Origin: Xanthomonas codiaei
GTDB lineage: Bacteria > Pseudomonadota > Gammaproteobacteria > Xanthomonadales > Xanthomonadaceae
DNA: 64,000 nt
NCBI RefSeq assembly: GCF_002939785.1
Contig: NZ_MDEC01000008.1
Span: 25,273 to 89,272 of the forward strand
Direction: 5' to 3'
Position numbers and translations under genes: made by a program. Positions 1-9,156 of this stretch are shown piece by piece. Within the stretch, counting starts at the first letter, position 1. Each line of letters begins with the position of its first letter. The notes beneath the pieces are model-generated. The model was given only the letters and a program-made list of their open reading frames with translations. It was not told where the DNA came from and ran no database searches.

Positions 1-655
1 GTACGGGCTGCTACTGATCGAAGATGCCGCGCAGGCGCATGGCGCCACCGCGCACGGAACCCGCGCGGGCGCCTTCGGCGATGCGGCAGCCTTCAGCTTC
101 TTTCCCACCAAAAATCTTGGGGCGCTGGGCGATGGCGGTGCCGTGGTGACCTCCGATGCGCACCTGGCCGAGCGCATCCGCGCACTGCGCAACTACGGTT
201 CCGAGGTGAAGTACCACCACCTGCATCAGGGCGTGAATTCGCGCCTGGACGAGCTGCAGGCCGCCTTGCTGCGGGTCAAGCTGACCTATCTGGACGAGGA
301 GATTGCATTGCGGCGTGCGGTGGCGCAGCGCTATCTGCAGGAGATCGACAATCCGTTGATCAGCCTGCCGGCGGTGGCCTCCGTCGAGCAGCATGTGTGG
401 CATCTGTTCGTGGTGCGCAGCGCGCAGCGCGACGCCTTGCAGGCGCATCTGCTGCAGTGTGGCATCCATACCCAGATCCATTACCCGGTGCCGCCACACC
501 GGCAGCCGGCGTACGCCACCCTGGGAGACGTCTGCCTGCCGCTGAGCGAGCAGTTGCATCGCGAAGTGCTGAGCCTGCCGATGGGTCCGGCGCTGGATGC
601 GGCATCGGTGGAGCGGGTGATTGCCGCTTGCCAGACCTTCGGCGCCCGCGCATGA
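1..655 (+). CDS. DegT/DnrJ/EryC1-type sugar aminotransferase, 5' end cut by the window edge
   Basis: The reading frame is open from base 2, so only the last 217 or so residues are present. The start lies outside the window. Family members are PLP-dependent enzymes that transfer an amino group to a keto group on a nucleotide sugar. Two hallmarks are visible: [10 protein letters not shown], which carries the Asp that contacts the PLP ring nitrogen, and FFPTKNLG, whose Lys (codon 110-112) should form the internal aldimine. The following [10 protein letters not shown] stretch and the [10 protein letters not shown] segment are also typical. The stop overlaps the flippase start (ATGA), so it is the upstream partner in the same operon. 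An amino or acylamino sugar in the repeat unit is inferred from this gene. Confidence 0.93.
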   Translation, partial: YGLLLIEDAAQAHGATAHGTRAGAFGDAAAFSFFPTKNLGALGDGGAVVTSDAHLAERIRALRNYGSEVKYHHLHQGVNSRLDELQAALLRVKLTYLDEEIALRRAVAQRYLQEIDNPLISLPAVASVEQHVWHLFVVRSAQRDALQAHLLQCGIHTQIHYPVPPHRQPAYATLGDVCLPLSEQLHREVLSLPMGPALDAASVERVIAACQTFGARA

Positions 656-1905
656 ATCTGCTGCGCAGCAGCGCGTATACCGGCGTGGCGACGCTGGCGA
701 AGTTGCTCGCTGCATTGGTGGTGGTCAAGCTGGTGGCCATCTACGCCGGGCCGCAGGGGGTGGGCCGGCTCGGCCAGTTCCTAAATCTGATGTCGGTGCT
801 GGCGGTCCTGGCCGGTGGCGGCATCAGCGCCGGCATCGTCAAGTACGTGGCAGAGTACCGCGACGATGCGCAGGCGCAGGCGCGGCTACTGGGGGCGGCG
901 CTGTGGTACGCCTTCTGCGCGTCCTGCCTGCTGGCGCTGCTGGCGGTGGTGTTCAGTGGCGCGCTCGCCGAGCGATTGCTGGGCGATGCCAGCTACCAGC
1001 CGCTGATCTGCGTGCTGGCGGTCGCGCAACTGGGTATCGCCGTGCTCAATTACCTGCTCGCAGTGATCAACGGCTTCATGGATGTACGGCGTCTGGCGTT
1101 CGTACAGGTGAGCGGTGCGGTGCTGAGCGTGGCGCTGGTGGCATGGCTGTCCAGCAGGGCGCAGCTGCAGGGCGCCCTGCTGGGGCTGGTGCTGGGACAG
1201 GTGCTCTGGCTGTTGGCCGGCGTGCCGGCGCTGTGGCGCAGCCCGTACTTTCGGCGCGAGATGTTGCGCATGCGTTTCGATGCGGCGATGACGCGGCGGC
1301 TGGCGGCGTTTTCGATGATGACGCTCACCTCCACGCTGGTACCACAACTGGTGATCCTATTGGTGCGCGACCATCTGGTTGCCCGGTTCGGATGGCAGCA
1401 GGTGGGGTACTGGCAGGCGGTGAGCCGGGTGTCGGACGCGTACCTGCTGTTCTTCACCACCGCCATCAATGTGTATTACCTGCCCAAACTGGCCTGCCTG
1501 CACGAGCGTGCGGCACTGGCGCGCGAGCTGCGCGCCGCCTATCGGTATGTCATGCCCGCAGTGATCGTGATGGCGCTGGGCGTGTATGTCTGCCGCGATT
1601 GGGTGACCTGGCTGCTGTTCGATCCCCGGTTCGCTGCGGCCAGGTCACTCTATGGCCCGCAGCTGGTAGGCGACGTCATCAAGGTCGCGGCCTTCGTGCT
1701 GTCGTATCTGATGCTGGCCAAGGCGATGACGCGCCTGTTCGTGGTGTCCGAGTGCGTGTTCGCAGCCAGCTACCTGGGATTGGTCTATGTGTTCACTGCG
1801 CGATACGGGCTGATAGGTGCGATGTATGCCTTCGTGGCCAACTATGTCCTGTACCTGCTGTTCAACATCGTGGTGGCGCGCCGCTACCTGGTGCAGCCGA
1901 CATGA
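652..1905 (+). CDS. Wzx-type polysaccharide/O-antigen flippase
   Basis: This 417-residue protein is almost entirely hydrophobic and has about a dozen predicted membrane helices. The N-terminal [12 protein letters not shown] segment and the repeated helix pattern match O-antigen/polysaccharide translocases of the MATE/MOP superfamily. Such proteins flip lipid-linked repeat units across the inner membrane. The start was placed at the ATG that overlaps the aminotransferase stop; an open frame continues upstream, but that part is only a shadow of the aminotransferase. The gene is followed by a GT2 glycosyltransferase, again with a stop-start overlap. With the Wzy- and Wzz-like genes downstream it forms a Wzy-dependent export set. 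Substrate cannot be told from sequence. Confidence 0.88.
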   Translation: MNLLRSSAYTGVATLAKLLAALVVVKLVAIYAGPQGVGRLGQFLNLMSVLAVLAGGGISAGIVKYVAEYRDDAQAQARLLGAALWYAFCASCLLALLAVVFSGALAERLLGDASYQPLICVLAVAQLGIAVLNYLLAVINGFMDVRRLAFVQVSGAVLSVALVAWLSSRAQLQGALLGLVLGQVLWLLAGVPALWRSPYFRREMLRMRFDAAMTRRLAAFSMMTLTSTLVPQLVILLVRDHLVARFGWQQVGYWQAVSRVSDAYLLFFTTAINVYYLPKLACLHERAALARELRAAYRYVMPAVIVMALGVYVCRDWVTWLLFDPRFAAARSLYGPQLVGDVIKVAAFVLSYLMLAKAMTRLFVVSECVFAASYLGLVYVFTARYGLIGAMYAFVANYVLYLLFNIVVARRYLVQPT

Positions 1906-2852
1906 GCGTGCATGCGCAATCGCCAGGGCGTGCGCGCTGGCCGCTGGTGTCGGTGCTGATTCCTGCGTTCAACCACGAGCGCTTCGTGCAGCGTTGCCTG
2001 GACAGCGTGCTGGAAGATCCGTACCCGTGCAAGGAGATCGTCATCATCGACGATGGCTCCAGCGACGCCACTGGCGAACGGATCGCGCAGTGGATCGCCG
2101 ACAACGGGCAGCGGGTTCCGGTGCAGTTCGTGCAACGGGCCAATCGCGGAGTGGCAGCCACGCTCAACGAGCTGGCGTTGCGTGCGAACGGCGAGTATCT
2201 GCGCCTGGGGGCCAGTGACGATTATCTGCTGCCCGGAGGGCTGGATGCGCAGGTGCGTTACCTGCGCGCACATCCGCAGAAACTGGCGGTGATCGGCGAT
2301 GCCTGCGTGGTCGACGCGCATGGACAGCTGCTGCATGCCAGCGCCATGCGCGATCTGCATAAGGTGAAGGTGGATCTGTACCGCTCCGCATCCGGGATCC
2401 GCCGGGCGGTGATCCGGCACTGGGCGGTCAGCGGCGCGGTGGCCTTGCTGCGACGCAGTGCCTTCGACGCGCGTACCGGCTGGGACGAGACGCTGCGGAT
2501 CGAGGACTGGGATTTCTTTCTGCGTCTGGCCGCACGCGATGCGCTGGGCTTCGTGGACATGCAGGTCTGCGCGTACCGGTTGCACGGCAACAACCTCAGC
2601 AAGACGGTCGATGTCGCGGCGCGTATCGCCAATCTCTCCGAGTCGCGGCAGGTGGCGCTGCGCTGCGCCGGATTGTTCGATGAGCCCGAGCGCACCTTGC
2701 TGCGTGCGCAGGCATGCTACGTCGCTGCAAAGGTCGCGTTCCTGCAACGTCGTCCGCACGCGGTCATCGCGAATCTGCTGGCCTATGCCTGGCTCTCCCT
2801 GCCGGCCGGTGCCCGATCCAGGCATGCGCGCAGCGCGACGGAGCCGGCATGA
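1902..2852 (+). CDS. GT2-family glycosyltransferase
   Basis: This 316-residue protein has a GT-A fold signature. VSVLIPAFN near residue 16 is followed by IVIIDDGSSD near residue 47, the nucleotide-sugar binding start of GT2 enzymes. GASDDY near residue 106 is the probable metal-binding DxD equivalent, and RIEDWDFFLR further on supplies the acidic residue usually acting as base. It should add one sugar to the lipid-linked repeat unit at the cytoplasmic face of the membrane. The ATG overlaps the flippase stop and the stop overlaps the next gene, so translational coupling is likely. Donor and acceptor sugars are unknown. Confidence 0.9.
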   Translation: MSVHAQSPGRARWPLVSVLIPAFNHERFVQRCLDSVLEDPYPCKEIVIIDDGSSDATGERIAQWIADNGQRVPVQFVQRANRGVAATLNELALRANGEYLRLGASDDYLLPGGLDAQVRYLRAHPQKLAVIGDACVVDAHGQLLHASAMRDLHKVKVDLYRSASGIRRAVIRHWAVSGAVALLRRSAFDARTGWDETLRIEDWDFFLRLAARDALGFVDMQVCAYRLHGNNLSKTVDVAARIANLSESRQVALRCAGLFDEPERTLLRAQACYVAAKVAFLQRRPHAVIANLLAYAWLSLPAGARSRHARSATEPA

Positions 2853-3982
2853 GCATACTGTTGCGACGTCCGGCAACCTACCTGGCGCTGCCGATGCTGC
2901 TCAGCAGCGCGGTGACGCTGGCGACCTATACGTTGCCCGATGGCTACCTGGACGGCATCGCACTGCTTGCCCTTGCCGCGGCGGCCACGGTCGTGCTCGA
3001 TGCGGTCCTGCAGACCCGGTTGCCGGCGGTGGAGCGGTTCCGCAGCTATCGCTATGCCGGCACCCGCGATGCCTTCCTGGCGATGGCGCTGGCGGCGGCC
3101 GTCACGCTGTTCTGCATTGCCGATGTGGTGCTGTTTCCGATTCCGTTGTTCAGCGATCCGTCGTCGTATGCGACCCTGAGTCCGTTGCGCTCGCATGTGC
3201 GGCACATCTCCAACATGTGCTGGATCCTGCCGCCGATTGCGCTGCTCTGCGTGCGCCATCGCGGCCTGCGTGCGGCGATGGTGGTGTTTGGGTTCGTCTT
3301 TCCCATCCTGGTGATCGACCGCAACCGCATCTTTGCCGGCCTGTTCTCCTTCGTGCTGGTGATGCTGCTGCGCCGCGATCCGCTGCGGCGGCTGCCGTGG
3401 AAGACGATAGTCGTGCTGGTGCTGGCCGGTGGCGGGGTGTTTTCGGTGCTGGGCACGCTGCGTTCGGGCTCGTTGGCGACGGTGGCGTTGCCGTTCGGTA
3501 CGTTCTATCGCGCCATGCCGCAAGGCGTGCAATGGCTGCTGCTGTACATCAGCGCGGGGCCGTACAACTTCGGTGCGATGCTGGCCAAGGGCTACGTCAA
3601 CGCCAGCTTCCTGATCAACCAGTTGGTGCCCTTCAGTGGCTCCATCGCTACCGCCGGTACCAGCATTCCGCTGGATGCGCCCAATATCAATGTGGGCACC
3701 GAGTTCTTTCCGTTCCTGATGGCCTGGGGCGCGCCGGGGGCCGTGCTCGCATGGCTGGCGCTGTACGCCGGGCTGGTGTGGAGCGTGCGGCGGCTCAACG
3801 GATCGCTGTCGATCTTCCACGTGCTGATCTTCCTGCGCCTGGCCTATGCCTGCCTGATGTCGCCTTTCGCGCCACAGGCCTTCACCTGGACCAACTTCGG
3901 CTTCATCGCGCTGTGTCTGGTGCTGCACGCCTGCACCGTGCTGTTGCCCAACCGCCACGCCGCACAACCGTCTGCTGCGTGA
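2849..3982 (+). CDS. Wzy-like repeat-unit polymerase (integral membrane protein)
   Basis: This 377-residue polytopic membrane protein has roughly ten hydrophobic helices and a long central loop (about residues 205-285) containing FYRAMPQG and GTEFFPF. Its topology, position between a GT2 and a Wzz-like gene, and lack of any enzyme motif fit an oligosaccharide repeat-unit polymerase. Wzy proteins are poorly conserved in sequence, so this call rests mainly on topology and context. The start ATG overlaps the glycosyltransferase stop. It would polymerise flipped repeat units at the periplasmic face. An EpsG-like protein is the alternative. Confidence 0.75.
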   Translation: MSILLRRPATYLALPMLLSSAVTLATYTLPDGYLDGIALLALAAAATVVLDAVLQTRLPAVERFRSYRYAGTRDAFLAMALAAAVTLFCIADVVLFPIPLFSDPSSYATLSPLRSHVRHISNMCWILPPIALLCVRHRGLRAAMVVFGFVFPILVIDRNRIFAGLFSFVLVMLLRRDPLRRLPWKTIVVLVLAGGGVFSVLGTLRSGSLATVALPFGTFYRAMPQGVQWLLLYISAGPYNFGAMLAKGYVNASFLINQLVPFSGSIATAGTSIPLDAPNINVGTEFFPFLMAWGAPGAVLAWLALYAGLVWSVRRLNGSLSIFHVLIFLRLAYACLMSPFAPQAFTWTNFGFIALCLVLHACTVLLPNRHAAQPSAA

Positions 3983-4022
3983 GCGCGGCGATTCCACCCT
4001 CCTGTTCCAGAGCCTGCGCCCC

Positions 4023-4871
4023 ATGAATCAACACGACGAAATCTATCTGATCGACCTGTGGCGCATCCTGCGCCGCGAGTGGCGCTGGGCGCTGGCCGCG
4101 TTCGTCGTGGTGGTGGGGCTCAGTGTGGTGTTCCTGCGCGTGGCCAGGCCACAGTGGGAGGCCACCGCATGGATCCAGGTGGGCGAGATCGGTCCGACGC
4201 CGGCCGGCCGCGACCCGAAGGTCGAGCCGTTCCAGCGCGTGATCGATCGCATGAAGACGCGGCTGTTTCAGGATACGGTGCTGCAGCGGGCCGGCGTGCC
4301 GCTCAAGAGCCGCGCCGCCCAGCTGTACCGGGGCAGTCTCAAGCCGGACCCCGATCCGTATGCCAATCTGATCGGCATCACCATCCGTGCCGATTCGTCG
4401 CAGCAGGCGCGCCGCCTGGCGATGACGACGGTCGATACGCTGAAGCACCTGCACGACGACACCAACACCACCGCGCTTGCGCTCGCCCGCACCCGCCTGC
4501 AGGGCCTGAGCGAGGACCTGCGTGTTGCCACGCGCAACCGCGACCAGCTGCAGCGGCAACTCGACGCCGGGCAGGGTGGCGCGGCGAGCCCGGCACAGGT
4601 GCTGGCCGGTGTGCTGCTGACCGACAGCAACACCACCATCCGCGCGATCAAGACCGAGCGCGACGATCTGGTGGCGCGGCTGACCGACCGCTATACCTAT
4701 CAGACCTCGTTGGCGTGGCCGGTGTATGTGCCAGAGCAGCGCGCATTTCCGAATACCGCGATGGTGGGCGCACTCGGTTTGCTCGGCGGTGCTGGGCTGG
4801 GGGTGCTGGCGGCGGTGCTGCGCAATGCCTGGCGCCGCCGCGTGGCGGCGACGTCGGCGGCTGTCGCCTGA
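4023..4871 (+). CDS. Wzz/GumC-like polysaccharide chain-length regulator
   Basis: This 282-residue protein has one membrane helix near residues 28-45, a periplasmic domain with a coiled-coil-like middle (about 150-185), and a second helix near 245-265. The N-terminal IYLIDLWRILRREWR is the typical cytoplasmic lead-in of Wzz-family (PCP) proteins. These proteins set the modal length of Wzy-made polymers. It is short and carries no cytoplasmic tyrosine kinase domain. It is the last gene of the first overlapping run and is followed by a 268-base gap before the methyltransferase. Confidence 0.85.
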   Translation: MNQHDEIYLIDLWRILRREWRWALAAFVVVVGLSVVFLRVARPQWEATAWIQVGEIGPTPAGRDPKVEPFQRVIDRMKTRLFQDTVLQRAGVPLKSRAAQLYRGSLKPDPDPYANLIGITIRADSSQQARRLAMTTVDTLKHLHDDTNTTALALARTRLQGLSEDLRVATRNRDQLQRQLDAGQGGAASPAQVLAGVLLTDSNTTIRAIKTERDDLVARLTDRYTYQTSLAWPVYVPEQRAFPNTAMVGALGLLGGAGLGVLAAVLRNAWRRRVAATSAAVA

Positions 4872-5139
4872 CATCGACTGCTGCGGCTCGGCGCTTGCGG
4901 CCGGCATCCGGCACGGCTGCGCTGCGCACGCCTGTGGCCTGAGCGCTGCGGTCGGGATCGCGGCGAGCGCCATTGGATGTCTGCAGTCTGCAAGTGATCC
5001 CCATGCATCGGCGCGCCAACCTGCCTGCAACCAAACCAGCGGGCAGTGGCACTCACGGGTCTATAAAGCGATGCCGCAGTGGCGGCTCCGCGCCCGGAGA
5101 GTGCCGTGAGTTCAGCAGGACAGGTGTGGGAGGCGATGC

Positions 5140-5982
5140 ATGTCGGCGGTCAGTGAGCATGCGGCGCGTGGCGGGACGGTCGCACCGGAGCAATTGCTGG
5201 AGACGCAACGTGCGTTCGACAGCGTCGCCCCCGACTACGACGGCCCACGCGGCAACAACGCGCTGATCCAGCGTATGCGCACTACCTTGTGGGAGACGGT
5301 GACTGCCGAGTTGCCGGTGGGCTCGCGGCTGGTGGACCTGGGCTGCGGAACCGGGCTGGATGCCGCCGAATTCGCACGGCGCGGGTATCGCGTGCTGGCC
5401 ACCGATTGGTCGCCGGCCATGGTCGAGCGCACTCGCCATCGTGCTGCCAGCCAGGGCCTGGAAGAACGGCTGGCTGCCGCGCATGTCGGCATCCAGCAGC
5501 TCGATCGGCTGGACGGCACGTTCGATGGCATGTATTCGAATTTCGGCCCGCTCAACTGCGCGCCGGACCTGCCGGCGGTGGCCGCCGAATGCGCACGCCT
5601 GCTGCGTGCCGATGGCTGCCTGGTGTTCTCGGTGATCGGGCGTATCTGTCCGTGGGAAGTGGGCCACTACGCGTTGCGTGGTCGCTTCAAGCGGGCGGCG
5701 GTGCGCGCGGCCAAGGGCGCAACGGCGGTGGGCATGAACGGCCACACCATCTGGACCTGGTACCACCTGCCGCGCGAGTTCTATCGCGCCTTCGAGCAGC
5801 ACTTCGTGCTGGATAGCTATCGCGCCCTGAGCCTGTTCCTGCCGCCGCCGTATCTGGTGGATGTTTGCGAGCGCCACCCGCGCCTGGCACAGCGCCTGGG
5901 CGCGCTGGACGATCGGCTCGGCGGACTGCCACTGCTGCGCGACATGGGCGATCACTTCCTGATCGTGATGCGCAAGCGCTGA
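5140..5982 (+). CDS. Class I SAM-dependent methyltransferase
   Basis: This 280-residue protein carries the SAM-binding motif I as VDLGCGTGLD near residues 64-73 and an acidic loop at ATDWSPAM, a Rossmann-type methyltransferase. The start has a clear Shine-Dalgarno sequence, GGGAGG at 5128-5133, six bases ahead of the ATG. It opens a run of coupled genes: methyltransferase, amidohydrolase, methyltransferase, small ORF and two GT4 glycosyltransferases. The substrate is not evident. Methylation of a sugar hydroxyl or of a small-molecule decoration is the natural guess from context. Confidence 0.88.
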   Translation: MSAVSEHAARGGTVAPEQLLETQRAFDSVAPDYDGPRGNNALIQRMRTTLWETVTAELPVGSRLVDLGCGTGLDAAEFARRGYRVLATDWSPAMVERTRHRAASQGLEERLAAAHVGIQQLDRLDGTFDGMYSNFGPLNCAPDLPAVAAECARLLRADGCLVFSVIGRICPWEVGHYALRGRFKRAAVRAAKGATAVGMNGHTIWTWYHLPREFYRAFEQHFVLDSYRALSLFLPPPYLVDVCERHPRLAQRLGALDDRLGGLPLLRDMGDHFLIVMRKR

Positions 5983-5994
5983 GTGGAGAGCCCA

Positions 5995-7215
5995 ATGGCC
6001 ATGGCCGATGTCTGTATGCAGGGCGCGCGCGCGATCACCCTGGCTGGGGTGTCGCACGTGGCGGTCAACATGCGCAATGGCCGCTTCGGCGGTACGGTGG
6101 GCACCGGAACCTTGCGGCTGGATCTGCAGGGCCATGTGCTGGCGCCGGGCCTGATCAATGCGCATGAGCACTTGCAGGTCAACTGCGTCCCACCGCTGCC
6201 GCAGGTGGCGCCGTTCGCCAACAGCTATGCGTGGATCGAGGCGTTCCAGGCGCATTTCCAGCACCCCGAGGTGGCCGCGGCGCTGCGTGTGCCCAAGGCG
6301 GTACGGCTGCGTCACGGCGGCTTGAAGAATCTGCTCGCCGGCGTGACCTGCGTGGCGCAGCACGACCCCTGGCACGCCACCCTGGATGAAGCCGGGTATC
6401 CGGTAAGCGTGCTGCGTGAGTTCGGTTGGAGCTACGCGCTGGGCTGGACAGGCTACGGGCCGCCGGTGCAGGGCAGCTTTGCGGCCACGCCGTCGGCGCA
6501 TCCATGGATGATCCACCTGGCCGAAGGCACCGATGCGGTGGCGCGCGCCGAGCTGGACGACCTCGACCGGCTCGGCTGCCTGGCATCCAATACGGTGCTG
6601 ATCCACGGCGTGGGGATGGGCGAGCAGGACATCGAACGGGTCATCGCGCGCGGTGCGGCCGTGGTGTGGTGCCCGTCGAGCAATCTGAACCTGCTCGGTC
6701 GTACCCTGGACCCCTGGCGCCTGTGCATGGCCGGGCGGCTGGCGCTGGGCAGCGATTCGCGCGTGAGCGGCTCGCGCGATCTGCTCGACGAATTGCTGGT
6801 CGCCGCCGACAGCGGCCTGGCGCCGGATCTGCTGCTTGGCCTGGTCACCGAGCACGCGGCACGCATCCTGCGGACGGCATCGCGCGGGCGTATCGCGCCT
6901 GGCGCGGTTGCGGACCTGATGATCGTGCGCGACCGCGGCGGCGAGCCCGCCAACAGCATCATCGGTTGCGATCGCAGCGCATTGCGCGCCGTGATCCGCG
7001 ACGGCAAGCCACGCATTGCCGATCCGGATTTCGCGCCGTGGTTCGATGCCGCCGGCATCCAGAACGTGCCGGTGCTGCTGGACGGCCGTCCCAAGTTGCT
7101 CGACGCCGCGCTGGCGGATCCGGCGGTGCTGGCACTGGAACCGGGTCTGCAGTGCGTACAGCGCGCAACGCCTTCGGCATCTGACGCGCTGCTCGCCATC
7201 GGGGTCGCGTCGTGA
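5995..7215 (+). CDS. Metal-dependent amidohydrolase / deaminase-like (TRZ/ATZ branch)
   Basis: This protein of about 406 residues shows the metal-ligand motifs of the amidohydrolase superfamily in order: NAHEHL (HxH), MIHLAEG, LIHGVGM and LGSDSRVSG. These match the branch that includes chlorohydrolases and nucleobase or S-adenosylhomocysteine deaminases. Loss of an amino or halide group from a small molecule is therefore possible. A GTG at 5983 sits directly behind the previous stop, but GGAGAG at 5984-5989 spaces better to the ATG at 5995, so that start was chosen. The stop overlaps the next methyltransferase. A hydrolase inside a polysaccharide operon is unusual and suggests a modified, non-sugar group. 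Confidence 0.85.
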   Translation: MAMADVCMQGARAITLAGVSHVAVNMRNGRFGGTVGTGTLRLDLQGHVLAPGLINAHEHLQVNCVPPLPQVAPFANSYAWIEAFQAHFQHPEVAAALRVPKAVRLRHGGLKNLLAGVTCVAQHDPWHATLDEAGYPVSVLREFGWSYALGWTGYGPPVQGSFAATPSAHPWMIHLAEGTDAVARAELDDLDRLGCLASNTVLIHGVGMGEQDIERVIARGAAVVWCPSSNLNLLGRTLDPWRLCMAGRLALGSDSRVSGSRDLLDELLVAADSGLAPDLLLGLVTEHAARILRTASRGRIAPGAVADLMIVRDRGGEPANSIIGCDRSALRAVIRDGKPRIADPDFAPWFDAAGIQNVPVLLDGRPKLLDAALADPAVLALEPGLQCVQRATPSASDALLAIGVAS

Positions 7216-7910
7216 GCGCGGTGCCGGTCCTCGATCCAGTGGATGCGTATGCACTCTGGGCGCAGGCGTATCCGCCGCATGCGCACAATCCGGTGATGCT
7301 GGCCGAAGAGCGCGCCATGCTCGGCCTGATGCCGGCGGTGCTGCAGGGGCAGCATGTGCTGGATGCAGGCTGTGGCAGCGGCCGTTACATGTTTCATGCC
7401 TTGCGGCGGGGTGCGCGGCACGTCACCGGCGTCGATCTGTCGCCGCAGATGCTGCAGCGTGCCGGTACCGAACTGGCGCAGCACTGGCCAGCTGGGCGGG
7501 TGAGCCTGCAGCAGGGCAGCCTCGATCGGTTGCCGCTCGCCGATGCGATGGCCGATTTCAGTGTCTGCGGGCTGGTGGTCGGGCATCTGCCGCGACTATG
7601 GCCGGCGCTGGAAGAGCTGCACCGCGTCACCCGTCCCGATGGCATCGTGCTGTGCAGCGACGTGCACCCGATCGGCGATGCGCTGGGGTGGCGCCGCGAT
7701 TTCAAGGCCGACGGTCGCCATTACGCCGTGCGTCACACCCAGCACCTGTATAGCCACTGGCATGCGGCCTGCACGGCATTGGGCTTTGCGATCGAAGCCG
7801 TCGCCGAGCCGATGCTGGACCCGGACGATATTCCCGCTGGTGCGCATTTCGACCAGATGGCGCTGCAGGTCCCGGTGGCCCTGGTGCTGCGGCTGCGGCG
7901 CGTCGCGTGA
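7212..7910 (+). CDS. Class I SAM-dependent methyltransferase
   Basis: This 232-residue protein has motif I VLDAGCGSGRY near residue 49 and GVDLSPQM as the acidic loop, followed by the Asp/His-rich SDVHPIGD region near residue 155. It resembles small-molecule class I methyltransferases of the UbiE/BioC type. The GTG start overlaps the amidohydrolase stop, and its own stop is overlapped by a second GTG that starts the 40-codon ORF. It is the second methyltransferase in the run and is not close in sequence to the first, so two different methylations are likely. Confidence 0.87.
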   Translation: MSAVPVLDPVDAYALWAQAYPPHAHNPVMLAEERAMLGLMPAVLQGQHVLDAGCGSGRYMFHALRRGARHVTGVDLSPQMLQRAGTELAQHWPAGRVSLQQGSLDRLPLADAMADFSVCGLVVGHLPRLWPALEELHRVTRPDGIVLCSDVHPIGDALGWRRDFKADGRHYAVRHTQHLYSHWHAACTALGFAIEAVAEPMLDPDDIPAGAHFDQMALQVPVALVLRLRRVA

Positions 7911-8029
7911 ACGACGTGGTGTATCCGCAGTGGCGCCGCGCGGCGCTCGCCACCGGTCTCCCGCTGCAGTGCTACGGACCTGCGCGTCGTGGCGTGCACG
8001 TCCATCGCGCGTTGCTGTGCAGCCCATGA
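7907..8029 (+). CDS. 40-residue ORF of unknown function, coupled at both ends
   Basis: A 40-codon frame starts with GTG overlapping the methyltransferase stop (GTGA) and ends with TGA overlapping the ATG of the next glycosyltransferase (ATGA). It fills exactly the only non-overlapping gap between 7212 and 10265. The product begins MNDVVYPQW and ends ALLCSP; it has two Cys, many Arg/His and only one acidic residue, at position 3. My hand count of G+C by codon position is about 77, 55 and 80 percent, the first-high, second-low, third-high pattern of real genes here. No family was recognised. It could be a peptide precursor, a small partner of the glycosyltransferase, or a coupling ORF whose product does not matter. 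Confidence 0.5.
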   Translation: MNDVVYPQWRRAALATGLPLQCYGPARRGVHVHRALLCSP

Positions 8030-9156
8030 CCTTGCATGTGGCCCAGCTCAATCTGGTGGCGACTCCCGATGGCCTGAGCATCGAGCAGGTGTTCGCGCAC
8101 TGGCCGTCGCTGGCCGACATCGCCGAAGCGGTGGCCAGTGCGGGTATCCGCGTGTCGGTGATTCAGGCCTCCGCGCTGGAGGCACGCTTGTCGCGGCACG
8201 GCGTGGCCTATCGTTTTACCGCCCTTGGCCTGCGTGGCAGCGCTGCACGCGCCAGCGCGCTGCAGGCACTGCTGCAGGAACTCGACGTCGATGTGATCCA
8301 TGTGCATGGCCTGGAGTTCGCTGGCGATGCGCGACGGCTTGCGCGTGAGCTGCCGCATACGCCGGTCCTGCTGCAGGATCATGCCAATCGTCCGCCGCGC
8401 TGGTGGAGCCGCATGGTGTGGCGTGCGCGCTACCGTGCCGCTGCCGGAATCGCATTCACCTCGCTGGAACTGGCGCGGCCGTTCCAGCGCGCTGGTCTGT
8501 TCGGTGCCGCCACGCAGCTGTTTGCCATTCCCGAATCCAGCAGCCGCTTCACACCGGGCGCACAGGCGCTGGCGCGCGAGCAGACCGGCCTGCACGGCGA
8601 TCCCTGTGTGGTGTGGGTGGGTCATCTGAGCCCGGCCAAGGATCCCCTGTGCGTGCTCGATGCGATCGCCCTGGCCGCACGCGTCGTGCCCGGCCTGCGC
8701 CTGTGGTGCGTGTTCGACCAGGCGCCGCTGCTGGCGCAGATCCAGCAACGCCTGCGCGATGATCCGCTGCTGGCGCGCTGCGTGCATTTGCTGGGCAAGG
8801 TGGAGCATGCGCACGTGCAGACCCTGCTGCAGGCCAGCGACATCTTCGTCTCTGCCAGCCATACCGAAAGCTGCGGCTACGCGGCGCTGGAAGCCTATGC
8901 CTGCGGCAGCCTGCCGCTGCTGACCGATATCCCGGCGTTTCGTGCGCTCAGCGCTGCCGGCGCGGTGGGCGAACTCTGGCCGGTGGGCGATGCCGCCGCG
9001 CTGTCGGAACTGCTGGTGCGCGCAGCGCGGCAGCGGCCCAGCCGGGCGCACGTGCGCGCGCATTTCGATGCACACCTGTCGTTTGCCGCAGTGGGGCGGC
9101 AATGGGCCCGGGCCTACGCCAGTCTGCTGGGCCACGCGCAGGGGACCACGCGATGA
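8026..9156 (+). CDS. GT4-family glycosyltransferase
   Basis: This 376-residue protein has a GT-B layout. The N-terminal half includes DVIHVHGLEF near residue 90, and the C-terminal Rossmann domain starts at VVWVGHLSPAKD near residue 200. The nucleotide-sugar site, SHTESCGYAALEAYACG, near residue 285 is the GT4 E-x7-E motif. It should transfer a sugar from a nucleotide donor with retention. The ATG at 8026 overlaps the stop of the small ORF; an open frame continues upstream in this phase but overlaps the methyltransferase. Its stop overlaps the next glycosyltransferase. Confidence 0.9.
   Translation: MTLHVAQLNLVATPDGLSIEQVFAHWPSLADIAEAVASAGIRVSVIQASALEARLSRHGVAYRFTALGLRGSAARASALQALLQELDVDVIHVHGLEFAGDARRLARELPHTPVLLQDHANRPPRWWSRMVWRARYRAAAGIAFTSLELARPFQRAGLFGAATQLFAIPESSSRFTPGAQALAREQTGLHGDPCVVWVGHLSPAKDPLCVLDAIALAARVVPGLRLWCVFDQAPLLAQIQQRLRDDPLLARCVHLLGKVEHAHVQTLLQASDIFVSASHTESCGYAALEAYACGSLPLLTDIPAFRALSAAGAVGELWPVGDAAALSELLVRAARQRPSRAHVRAHFDAHLSFAAVGRQWARAYASLLGHAQGTTR

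Noticed and set aside
7907..8029. The 40-codon ORF as a lasso-peptide precursor
   Set aside because: A lasso core needs an Asp or Glu seven to nine residues after its first residue. This peptide has no acidic residue after position 3, and no cyclase gene is in view.
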